Positions 1-6,120 of a DNA stretch of 6,903 nt are shown piece by piece. A program made the position numbers and the translations under genes. The notes below the pieces were generated by a model. The model saw only the letters and a list, made by a program, of their open reading frames with translations. It searched no databases and had not been told where the DNA came from. This DNA comes from Balneolaceae bacterium (GTDB taxonomy: Bacteria; Bacteroidota; Rhodothermia; Balneolales; Balneolaceae). The stretch lies in assembly GCA_007123785.1 (NCBI GenBank), contig SLGL01000102.1, positions 1 through 6,903 of the forward strand, written 5' to 3'. The number at the start of each line of letters is the position of its first letter. The stretch's first letter is position 1.

Positions 1-83
1 CATCCATAACATCTCCATTAAAAAATTTTTGGTATCAGGCCTTTATCATCACAAAATAACATCTTGGAAGGTAATGATAAACT

Positions 84-108
84 AAAACTGAAAATAACAT
101 TCAGTTTT
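84..108. terminator. Candidate bidirectional hairpin terminator downstream of the BsuPI-like lipoprotein
   Basis: A perfect 9-bp inverted repeat, AAAACTGAA (84-92) and TTCAGTTTT (100-108), flanks a 7-nt loop. It begins 36 bp beyond the stop codon of the minus-strand lipoprotein gene. Read on the plus strand the stem runs into six T's (105-110). Read on the minus strand the tract is TTTTAGTTT. The stem is A/T-rich and so weak, but position and symmetry fit a terminator, possibly shared with an unseen plus-strand gene to the left. The fold was made by eye only. Confidence 0.42.
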
Positions 109-143
109 TTAATGTTTATACTGTTAACCAGGTTTTGGAAAGA

Positions 144-587
144 TTAATTCAAATGAAATGATCTTGATACTTCTCCGCTGTGCCCTTCAAGCAGGAAACT
201 ATTAAGCACATAGGTGCCGCTTTCAAGATTAATTGAATCTGACAAGAAAGAAAGATTAATTGGAAAAGCACTGTTTTCTCCTGGTTTCAGTCTTAGCTCG
301 GTAAGTGCGGTTGTACAAAAGATGTGCTCATTGCTGTTAACCAATATAGTCTCTTCTTTTTTTATTGTGAATCCATGCTGACAACCTGATGGAAATGAAA
401 AAGTTACTTCATTTACAGAGATATTAGTAACGATCAGGCTGGCTTCAATCTCATGAACATTCTCAACTTCCGGTGTCTCCATATCAAGATATAAAGCTAT
501 CGGGTCTCCAGAGTCTGAAAACAGCGGAATTTTATCACATCCGAAAAACAGAATAAAAAGTAATATGATGGAAATGATTCTGAACAT
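144..587 (-). CDS. Small lipoprotein with BsuPI-like (intracellular proteinase inhibitor family) domain
   Basis: This 147-residue protein starts with a hydrophobic segment (about 4-16) ending in FFGC, a lipobox-like motif that would place a lipidated Cys at residue 17. The mature part is a compact beta-rich domain. The pattern LIVTNISVNEVTFSFPSG (about 51-68), then a KPGEN turn (101-105) and a late GTYVL strand (124-128), resembles the BsuPI fold: an Ig-like beta sandwich named after a Bacillus protease inhibitor but found in many secreted proteins. Inhibitor activity cannot be assumed. Cys69 and Cys91 could form a disulfide outside the cytoplasm. The residues after the lipid Cys are Asp-Lys; their meaning for sorting is unknown here. 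The gene lies 128 bp downstream of the permease pair on the same strand. I see no convincing terminator between them, so it may be the last gene of that operon or have its own promoter in 588-715. There is no Shine-Dalgarno motif before the ATG at 587. Confidence 0.75.
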   Translation of the reverse strand: MFRIISIILLFILFFGCDKIPLFSDSGDPIALYLDMETPEVENVHEIEASLIVTNISVNEVTFSFPSGCQHGFTIKKEETILVNSNEHIFCTTALTELRLKPGENSAFPINLSFLSDSINLESGTYVLNSFLLEGHSGEVSRSFHLN

Positions 588-715
588 AAGTGTCGTCTTT
601 TAATACCATACACATAAAACACTGAAGGTACCTATTGAAAATTTGGAAAAGCAGAATAAGTTCGTCTTTATATTTTAAACGCAAATATTGGAGAAAGGTT
701 TCTGCAAGAATCAAT

Positions 716-1942
716 TTACTCGTAGCGCAAACTTTCAATTGCATCAAGGCGGGCAGCTTTAAATGCCGGATATACACCAAAAACCACGCCTACAACTGTC
801 ATCCCGATCACCCCGCCTATAGCGGCACTCCAAGGCATCACAATACTCGATTCCAGCCAGATCGCAGCCATGTTACCAAGTCCCACTCCTGCCAGTATAC
901 CGATCACTCCCCCGATTTGACAAATCGCCACAGACTCCATTAAAAACTGTGATACGATTGCTTTACGAGTTGCCCCAACTGCTTTACGGATTCCAATCTC
1001 TTTGGTTCGTTCTGTTATGGAAACAAGCATGATGTTCATCACGCCGATACCCGCCCCCAGCAGTACAATGCTTCCGATGGCAAACCCTATGATATAGAGC
1101 ATCCCGGTAAACTGCTCAAAGACTCCGGAAAGTGATTCATTCGTTGTAATCTCGAAATCGTTTTCGGCCCCGGGATCAACCTGGCGGATTGCGCGAAGAA
1201 TCCCTGTCAGCTCATCAATGGTTTCTGCCACCCGGTCGATGGAACCGGCACGAACCTGAATTCCAATATTCTGATTCCGCCCATAAATTCCGGCTAAATT
1301 GGAATAGGGAATTACCACAAAACGATCTAAGGTGTTGCCAAAAACGTTACCTTTCGCTTCGGTTATACCAATTACTGTGTATGGCCGTCCCTCAATACGA
1401 ATGGTTTTCCCTATGGGATTCTGGCGTTCAAAAAGAGCAGAGACGACGTCGGCTCCCAAAATGGCAACAGACCGGGCGTAATCGATATCTTCAGGGAGAA
1501 AGTTCCGGCCTTCTTCGATAATGTAAGCATTGTTGGTGAGATAATGTTCATTTCCACCCGTTATTGATATATTCGGTTCAGTTTCAACATCCTCGAATGT
1601 TATGCGTGTAGTCCGGTAGGTTCGGTTTGGGCCAATTCCCGAGGTGGTTTGGGTCATATCCTGCAACCGTTCCATCTGAACGATAGTAATATCCTGGCGG
1701 TTTCGGTAGCGATCCCAGTCGGTCGGCCCCATCTGAATGGCCGGAAACTTTGAAACGGTTACCACATCACCGCCCATCAGGCTCAGGGTGTCTTTGAAAT
1801 ATGTATCAAGTACAAGAACAGCCGTGTTAGCACTGATAATTGCAAATACCCCAACTGAAATGGCCAGAAGAGTTAGAGCTGAACGAAGCTTGTTGGCCCG
1901 GATCGAATCAAACGCCTGTCTAAAAACTTCAATGATATTCAT
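716..1942 (-). CDS. MacB/FtsX-type ABC transporter permease (second of tandem pair)
   Basis: This 408-residue inner-membrane protein has the MacB permease architecture. TM1 is at about 22-46, followed by a large extracytoplasmic MacB-PCD-like domain (about 48-278), then TM2 (281-308), TM3 (334-361) and TM4 (370-394). The cytoplasmic loop after TM2 carries ERTKEIGIRKAVGA (311-324), the hallmark of the FtsX/MacB family and the probable contact with an ABC ATPase. There is no nucleotide-binding domain, unlike full-length MacB fusions, so a separate ATPase is required. Members of the family drive mechanotransmission: efflux of toxins or antibiotics, lipoprotein release, or activation of periplasmic enzymes. 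The substrate cannot be read from the sequence. The gene starts 12 bp after the stop of its paralogue, so the two are almost surely cotranscribed. Both end in the same IESLRYE tail. The ATG at 1942 is preceded only by a weak AAAAGA. Confidence 0.92.
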   Translation of the reverse strand: MNIIEVFRQAFDSIRANKLRSALTLLAISVGVFAIISANTAVLVLDTYFKDTLSLMGGDVVTVSKFPAIQMGPTDWDRYRNRQDITIVQMERLQDMTQTTSGIGPNRTYRTTRITFEDVETEPNISITGGNEHYLTNNAYIIEEGRNFLPEDIDYARSVAILGADVVSALFERQNPIGKTIRIEGRPYTVIGITEAKGNVFGNTLDRFVVIPYSNLAGIYGRNQNIGIQVRAGSIDRVAETIDELTGILRAIRQVDPGAENDFEITTNESLSGVFEQFTGMLYIIGFAIGSIVLLGAGIGVMNIMLVSITERTKEIGIRKAVGATRKAIVSQFLMESVAICQIGGVIGILAGVGLGNMAAIWLESSIVMPWSAAIGGVIGMTVVGVVFGVYPAFKAARLDAIESLRYE

Positions 1943-1954
1943 AATCTTTTAGTT

Positions 1955-3187
1955 TTATTCGTATCTGAGTGATTCAATTGGGTCAGATTTAGCCGCCTTG
2001 CTCGATGGCAGATAACCGAACAGGATGCCAACTATTGCACAGATCAGAATCGCATTCAGGACGGTGGTCCAGTCCAGATGCGCAACAAAAAACTGGTTGA
2101 TAAGGCTTGTAACCCCTATCGAGAGTAAAACGCCAATTAACCCTCCAATCAGGCAGATCACAATGGCTTCCATTAAAAATTGAAGCATAATCTCCCACGA
2201 TTTGGCTCCCACAGCTTTGCGAATACCGATCTCTTTGGTGCGCTCCTTTACCGATACAAACATGATATTCATTACACCGATGCCGCCTACAAAAAGGGCC
2301 AGACCAGTTAGAAAAATCCCAATTCCATATATAATCATTTTCATGGATTGGAATTCCTGTTCAAAAAGAGCTGCCTTATTAATGGCAAAATCGTCATCAT
2401 CCAGTGGATCGAGTCCCCTGATTTGCCTCATGGCACCAATCACTTCATACTCACCATCAATAAGCTGGTTTTCATCGGCAAACTGTACCGAAAGCTGTAC
2501 GCCCCAATTCAGGTCGTAAATGGTTGAAAATGATGTTACCGGCATAAGCATCTGGTTATCCATATCCTCAAGCCCCAGGAAATTTCCCTGCCTTTCAATT
2601 GTTCCAATCACCAAAAACCGTTGTCCGCGAATGCGAACCTGCTTGCCAATTGGGTCTTCATTCGGAAAGAGAACATCGATAACACTGCCTCCCAGAACCA
2701 CCACACGGGCCGCTCTTTGTTCATCCAACTCATTAAAGGCCCGACCATCTTCAATATTAATTCCAGCAGTTCTGAAGTAACTGCTCGTGGCACCTATCAA
2801 ACCCACACTCTCGGCCATCCGGTCCTGGTAACGGATAGATGTTGAACGTGAAGCCCTCGCAGATACATCGGCAGCGGAAGGTACAAGTATCTGAAGTTTA
2901 TCTGCATAACTTACTTCCATCTCACGTCGATTTCTGTATTCCCACCATTTATATTCCCCGCCAAAACCCCAAGGCCACTTTTCTACAAAAACCACATTAC
3001 GGCCGAGCATCTCCATACTCTCTTCAAATGCGCGATCAATTCCGTTAGAAATGGTATTCATTGCCGTAACAGAAACAATACCAATTACAATGCATGTTGT
3101 GGTTAAAATGGCACGCATCTTATTGGTCCAGATAGCTGATAATGCTATTCGCCAGCCTTCAACGATACTAATCAGAAATCTTCTCAT
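1955..3187 (-). CDS. MacB/FtsX-type ABC transporter permease (first of tandem pair)
   Basis: This 410-residue paralogue of the next gene has the same layout: TM1 at about 24-46, an extracytoplasmic domain (about 48-280), TM2 (284-311), TM3 (336-362) and TM4 (375-393). The signature KERTKEIGIRKAVGA is at 314-328 and the C-terminus is DPIESLRYE. The extracytoplasmic domain has diverged strongly from the partner; for example, residues 70-85 are rich in Trp, Gly and Tyr (WPWGFGGEYKWWEYR), absent in the other copy. This suggests that the two form a heterodimer with specialised halves rather than being a recent duplication. The start at 3187 gives a short basic cytoplasmic N-terminus before TM1, as usual in the family. 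No Shine-Dalgarno motif precedes it. It is the first gene of the minus-strand unit, and candidate promoter elements lie about 45 bp upstream. No ATPase or membrane-fusion protein gene is adjacent within the window. Confidence 0.92.
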   Translation of the reverse strand: MRRFLISIVEGWRIALSAIWTNKMRAILTTTCIVIGIVSVTAMNTISNGIDRAFEESMEMLGRNVVFVEKWPWGFGGEYKWWEYRNRREMEVSYADKLQILVPSAADVSARASRSTSIRYQDRMAESVGLIGATSSYFRTAGINIEDGRAFNELDEQRAARVVVLGGSVIDVLFPNEDPIGKQVRIRGQRFLVIGTIERQGNFLGLEDMDNQMLMPVTSFSTIYDLNWGVQLSVQFADENQLIDGEYEVIGAMRQIRGLDPLDDDDFAINKAALFEQEFQSMKMIIYGIGIFLTGLALFVGGIGVMNIMFVSVKERTKEIGIRKAVGAKSWEIMLQFLMEAIVICLIGGLIGVLLSIGVTSLINQFFVAHLDWTTVLNAILICAIVGILFGYLPSSKAAKSDPIESLRYE

Positions 3188-3328
3188 AGATGACAGAAGT
3201 AATTTGGCATAAACAAGTGGCCATAAACGAAATTGTATAAAAAAGCAATTTCAATGACATACGTGTACAATGCACTTTTCGTTTCAGTATATTCCAAAAA
3301 AATAGTTACAAACTAAAATTTCTCCATT
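3188..3328. promoter_or_regulatory. Divergent control region between the permease operon and bshB1, with inverted repeat
   Basis: This 141-bp spacer serves both directions. A perfect inverted repeat, GAAATTG (3229-3235) and CAATTTC (3246-3252), has a 10-bp centre. On the minus strand, ATGTCA (3260-3255) and TACAAT (3237-3232) are separated by 17 bp and resemble a sigma-70 promoter about 45 bp before the permease start. On the plus strand, TGTACA (3264-3269) and TATATT (3288-3293) are 18 bp apart, 35 bp before bshB1. A small hairpin, TAGTT-ACA-AACTA (3303-3315), sits just before the bshB1 start. Bacteroidota often use a different consensus (TTTG and TAnnTTTG), so the promoter boxes are tentative. 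The repeat itself is directly visible. Confidence 0.35.
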
Positions 3329-4066
3329 ATGGATATTGTTGCATTCGGAGCCCACCCCGATGATACCGAGCTCGGCTGCTCGGGAACTCTTGCTGCTCTG
3401 GTAAATCAGGGATTGAACGTCGCTGTTGTTGATCTGACCCGCGGCGAAATGGGGTCACGCGGAACTCCCGAAATCAGGCTGAAAGAAGCAGAAAAAGCTA
3501 CCGAAATCCTTGGATTGAGTGCACGTGACAATCTTTCTCTTCCTGATACCAAACTGGTAAATACCCGTGAATTACAGCTGCCCATAATTGAACGAATACG
3601 TCGTTACCAGCCCCATATCTGTATCCTTCCGGCACCTGTTGACCGCCATCCAGATCACGGACATGCCGCCACTTTGTTATCTGATGCTATTTTTTACAGC
3701 GGACTTGCCAAAATTAGAACCATTGGTTCAGACGGAAATTTTCAGACGCCGTACAGACCCTCTCATGTCCTGCACTATATGCAGGATCAGCCTTTTGAAC
3801 CCGATTTTGTTTTTGATATTACCGATACCATTCAAATCAAAGAGAAAGCAATTCGTGCTTTTGCAACACAATTTAATGTTCCCGATCCCGGTGATGAGCC
3901 TGAAACCTATATATCTGATCCAAAATTTATTGAAGCACTGCGCGCAAGAGCCAAGTATTTTGGCCATCTTGGAGGGTTCGAGTATGGTGAAGGTTTTCTG
4001 TATAAAAAGAAACCTTTCCCTGTAACCGGTTTTTCTTTCTTGATGAATACAAACCCAAAGCGTTGA
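3329..4066 (+). CDS. bshB1: Bacillithiol biosynthesis deacetylase BshB1 (PIG-L/LmbE family)
   Basis: The 245-residue protein is a zinc-dependent N-deacetylase of the PIG-L/LmbE superfamily. It removes the acetyl group from N-acetylglucosaminyl-malate to give glucosaminyl-malate. This is the middle step of bacillithiol synthesis, between BshA (glycosyltransferase) and BshC (cysteine ligase). The first motif, AHPDD (8-12), supplies His9, the catalytic Asp11 and ligand Asp12. The second, RHPDHGHA (106-113), supplies His107 and ligand His110, by analogy with B. cereus BcZBP numbering. LTRGEMGSRG (36-45) and DNLSLPD (67-73) are also typical of BshB1. Length is normal and no signal peptide is seen, so it is cytoplasmic. 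The ATG at 3329 gives the expected short MDIVAFGAHPDD N-terminus. It stands alone on the plus strand with divergent and convergent neighbours, so its bsh partners are elsewhere. Other LmbE-family amidases such as mycothiol-type MshB are less likely in this context. Confidence 0.93.
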   Translation: MDIVAFGAHPDDTELGCSGTLAALVNQGLNVAVVDLTRGEMGSRGTPEIRLKEAEKATEILGLSARDNLSLPDTKLVNTRELQLPIIERIRRYQPHICILPAPVDRHPDHGHAATLLSDAIFYSGLAKIRTIGSDGNFQTPYRPSHVLHYMQDQPFEPDFVFDITDTIQIKEKAIRAFATQFNVPDPGDEPETYISDPKFIEALRARAKYFGHLGGFEYGEGFLYKKKPFPVTGFSFLMNTNPKR

Positions 4067-4122
4067 TATCTATAGTGTAACTAAATGAACTTTAAGAATT
4101 CTATTGTTGTGTCAAGAATGAA

Positions 4123-4160
4123 GTTTCGCAAGAAACCCGTCCCGAAGCGTCGGGATTTCC
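4123..4160. repeat. REP-like double hairpin in the bshB1 3' region
   Basis: Two adjacent hairpins are visible. The first is GTTTC-GCAA-GAAAC (4123-4136), with a GNRA tetraloop when read on the plus strand. The second is TCCCGA-AGCG-TCGGGA (4140-4155). GAAA (4132-4135) can instead pair with TTTC (4156-4159), enclosing the second hairpin, so the two outer folds exclude each other. The segment is clearly more GC-rich than its surroundings, as expected of an interspersed palindromic (REP/MITE-like) element. There is only one copy in this window, so the repeat nature is an inference from its form. It might also act as a weak processing or termination structure for bshB1. Confidence 0.4.
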
Positions 4161-4270
4161 TTGTCTCAAATGGCAATAAGAATGTAATTATGGAGTCTTT
4201 TTGAAGAAAAAACATTGCGGGTTTTATCGTCAATTGATCGTTGACATCACATTAGAAATGATATTGTGAA

Positions 4271-4306
4271 CTTAGTGCCATGTAACTTGATCAACTAAGA
4301 TTTTTT
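4271..4306 (+). terminator. bshB1: Candidate plus-strand terminator for bshB1
   Basis: CTTAGT (4271-4276) pairs with ACTAAG (4294-4299) across a 17-nt loop and is followed at once by A and six T's (4301-4306). The stem is short and the loop long, so this is a weak candidate, 204 bp after the bshB1 stop. It abuts the opposing terminator of the minus-strand unit. Confidence 0.3.
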
Positions 4307-4345
4307 AATAAAATAAAAAAGCCGGCCCTGAACAGAACCAGCTTT
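4306..4345 (-). terminator. Strong rho-independent terminator of the envelope-protein pair
   Basis: Read on the minus strand, AAAGCTGGTTCTG (4345-4333) and CAGGGCCGGCTTT (4330-4318) form a 13-bp stem around TT, including three G-U pairs, followed by TTTTTTATTT. It starts 27 bp after the stop codon at 4373. On the plus strand the three G-U positions become C-A mismatches and the T-tract is replaced by A's, so termination is expected only for minus-strand transcripts. Confidence 0.85.
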
Positions 4346-4372
4346 CAATTTTTCGAGAATAAATACTTTTGA

Positions 4373-5608
4373 TTATGTTTTTTTGGCTGATGCTGGCCGT
4401 GTGAGCAAAAGAACAACCAGGCCGATAATCACGGCAAGGCTTACCAGAAAGAGTATAAACATCAGGTTCGATGTGGGTGGTGACGATTCACTCCAGTCAC
4501 TCAGTTTCAGATCGATAGCTGCTATTTCTGAGTTCGAGATAATATTACCTTCCACAAGTGCATCTCCCCAGGAAGCTTTTACTGTATTATTCCAGAAGTC
4601 TCGGAAATTCATGTACATTTCATAATCTTCTTCGGTATTCCTTTCCAGGCTCATTTCATATGCGGCATCAACATAAGAATGAAGTGCTTCATTGAACTCC
4701 TGTGGGCTTGAAAACGACTGAAGTTCAATCTCCTCTTCACTAAAGGCTGAACTAATTGCCTCCCAGATCTGATTATCGATAGATGCAAGCCACGCAGCAA
4801 GTAAATCATCCACTTCCTGCTCACTTTGAACCGGATTATCGGGGTCAAACGTAGCTGAAAGTCTTTCACCAATACGTTCCCAGACATCATTGAAGTAGCC
4901 GTGCTGGGCTCTCATGGCAACATAATCGGGTGTTTCGAGGCCCGGAGACTGATCCACAAGGCTAATATATTCGGCTACGATAGAGCGAATCACATCCAGC
5001 GGGTTATCATCCAAACGTTCAGCGGATTCGGCCATCTCAACCTGAGTTTCGGCATCCATTCTCTGGTATTTGGTGAGAAGTTCTTCTAAAAATTCAGAAA
5101 CAAAGTTATCCCGTTGCTCTAAATTCTGGCGGTATTGCCGTATTAGTGCTGCTTGTTGCTGCTCACTTGCTTCAGCACGTTCAATCTGTTCCTGAAGAGC
5201 TAAAGCTTGCTGATTCATCTCATCCAGGCGGTTTCTAAATACATCCATTTCGGCAGTGAGCTCATGCACCTGTTCACTCAGATCCTCGATAGTTGTTATA
5301 TTTTCATAAGCTTCGGCAAGATTTGTCCGTAACCTGCTTATTGAACTTTGAAACGTATCCGGGTACAGAGCTGCATTTATAATTCCGGTATGCTGCGAAT
5401 ACCTTTCTTCAAAAGTTGAAATATGTTCATCAATCTGATCAAGTTGATAAGCAGAGTTAGATTCATCAATCAATTCCATCAGTTGAGAATAACTGCTTCT
5501 GAAATTTTGCTGTATCTGATGATCTGATTGCTGGGCAACTAACGATGAGCTTGCCAAAAAGAGAAAGACAGCCAGCAGGGTAATATATTTTGTCATAAAA
5601 GTATTCAT
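4373..5608 (-). CDS. Secreted coiled-coil protein with C-terminal membrane anchor, function unknown
   Basis: I do not recognise this 411-residue protein. It has a Sec signal peptide (about 1-25, probable cleavage after LVA before QQSD). A mostly helical region follows, with a long Gln/Glu-rich coiled-coil stretch (about 92-190, e.g. LSEQVHELTAEMDVFRNRLDE at 110-130). Next come an acidic helical domain (about 200-370), a Ser/Pro linker (SESSPPTS, 373-380), one transmembrane helix (about 382-403) and a short basic tail (RPASAKKT). This predicts type I topology: bulk outside the cytoplasm, anchored in the inner membrane by the C-terminus. The upstream ATG at 5641 would overlap the preceding gene by 14 bp. 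The ATG at 5608 is preferred because AGAGGA lies 5 nt before it, the only clear Shine-Dalgarno motif here, and because it leaves a normal signal peptide. It follows the lipoprotein gene by 19 bp and ends at a strong terminator, so the two form an operon. A scaffold or envelope-spanning role is only a guess. Confidence 0.85.
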   Translation of the reverse strand: MNTFMTKYITLLAVFLFLASSSLVAQQSDHQIQQNFRSSYSQLMELIDESNSAYQLDQIDEHISTFEERYSQHTGIINAALYPDTFQSSISRLRTNLAEAYENITTIEDLSEQVHELTAEMDVFRNRLDEMNQQALALQEQIERAEASEQQQAALIRQYRQNLEQRDNFVSEFLEELLTKYQRMDAETQVEMAESAERLDDNPLDVIRSIVAEYISLVDQSPGLETPDYVAMRAQHGYFNDVWERIGERLSATFDPDNPVQSEQEVDDLLAAWLASIDNQIWEAISSAFSEEEIELQSFSSPQEFNEALHSYVDAAYEMSLERNTEEDYEMYMNFRDFWNNTVKASWGDALVEGNIISNSEIAAIDLKLSDWSESSPPTSNLMFILFLVSLAVIIGLVVLLLTRPASAKKT

Positions 5609-5613
5609 AATAA

Positions 5614-5619
5614 TCCTCT
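5614..5619 (-). promoter_or_regulatory. Shine-Dalgarno site deciding the start of the coiled-coil gene
   Basis: On the minus strand AGAGGA is followed by TTATT and then the ATG at 5608. This supports the internal ATG over the one at 5641, and it stands out because the other genes in the window lack such a motif. Confidence 0.65.
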
Positions 5620-5627
5620 TTTTTCTT

Positions 5628-6068
5628 TCAGTTATGATCAAGATTGTAGGTCAGGCCTGAAGCTCTGTCAATCAACTGGATATAAGTATCCCTCTGATTG
5701 AATGCAGGCTGGCCTAAACCGTCACCTGAAATTCTGAGTTTCTTCTTAAGTTTCAACTCGCTTTCATCCGCTCCTAAAACATACACATGGTTGAAACCTT
5801 CTGCTGTGAGGAAATAGTAACCCGCTCTGTTTCTGATGAGCCTTATTTCATCAACAGACTCAATACCTTCTTCCTCAAGTACAGGTTGAATGGAGAACTT
5901 AATTGCATAGCGCTGATCATGAATCTCGTTATTGGCATCCGGTTCAAGAACACTTTCTACAGGCTGAGAATAATCTACATTCTGTATCACGAGTGTAGGA
6001 CCGCATGCAGATGCGCCAAACAATAAAGCCACACAAAAGCTCAGTGTGATAATTGCTGGTTTTTTCAT
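5628..6068 (-). CDS. Small lipoprotein of unknown function, operon partner of the coiled-coil protein
   Basis: The 146-residue protein begins MKKPAIITL, with a hydrophobic stretch (6-18) and a lipobox GASAC giving a lipidated Cys22. The reading frame stays open upstream to an ATG at 6164. That 32-residue extension would bury the signal peptide behind charged sequence and cover a likely promoter/operator, so the ATG at 6068 is chosen. The mature 125 residues show alternating beta-type patterns: YAIKFSIQPVLEEEG (54-68), IRLIRNRAGYYFLTAEG (75-91), HVYVLGADESELKLKKKL (94-111) and DTYIQLIDRASGLTYNLD (127-144). The strand pattern with a GYYFLTAEGFNHVYVL core recalls a single propeller-like blade or small beta sandwich, but no family is recognised. 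After Cys come Gly-Pro, without an obvious acidic surface-export signal. It is followed 19 bp later by the anchored coiled-coil gene, so the two products may act together in the envelope. No Shine-Dalgarno motif precedes the start. Confidence 0.8.
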   Translation of the reverse strand: MKKPAIITLSFCVALLFGASACGPTLVIQNVDYSQPVESVLEPDANNEIHDQRYAIKFSIQPVLEEEGIESVDEIRLIRNRAGYYFLTAEGFNHVYVLGADESELKLKKKLRISGDGLGQPAFNQRDTYIQLIDRASGLTYNLDHN

Positions 6069-6120
6069 AATTGTTTTATGTATGATTGGTTGAGGGTTGA
6101 CATGTTTAAAGTAAAATAGA

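Larger units (their letters stand above)
4067..4372. other. Convergent intergenic region with hairpins, no gene seen
   Basis: The 306 bp between the convergent ends of bshB1 and the coiled-coil gene contain no credible reading frame or tRNA. They hold a GC-rich double hairpin (4123-4160), a weak plus-strand terminator candidate (4271-4306) and a strong minus-strand terminator (4306-4345), each listed separately. The remainder (4161-4270) is unstructured AT-rich sequence apart from a run of T's and A's around 4197-4212 that could form a weak A/T stem. Confidence 0.6.

Noticed and set aside
1..85. Possible C-terminal tail of a plus-strand gene entering from the left (a frame open from 2 to the TAA at 83-85, another from 3 to 59)
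   Set aside because: Too short to judge, and the translations look like random AT-rich sequence; not annotated as a gene.
635..943. Plus-strand open frame of 102 codons overlapping the end of a permease
   Set aside because: It is antisense to the conserved C-terminal part of the permease, has no family features and is rich in His/Arg/Ser as expected of a shadow frame.
2202..2780. Two consecutive plus-strand open frames of 105 and 86 codons opposite the first permease
   Set aside because: Pro/Ser/Ile-rich translations antisense to a well-supported permease gene; no start signal or homology seen.
3588..4025. Plus-strand open frame of 145 codons inside bshB1
   Set aside because: It lies in another frame of bshB1, which has all its catalytic motifs; the alternative protein shows no recognisable domain.
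4067..4372. Small RNA gene in the convergent spacer
   Set aside because: Hairpins are present but no promoter-plus-terminator unit is convincing; they are better explained as a repeat and terminators.
5609..5641. Upstream start of the coiled-coil gene (ATG 5641)
   Set aside because: It overlaps the previous gene, adds MIITERKKRII before a normal signal peptide, and the AGAGGA motif fits ATG 5608.
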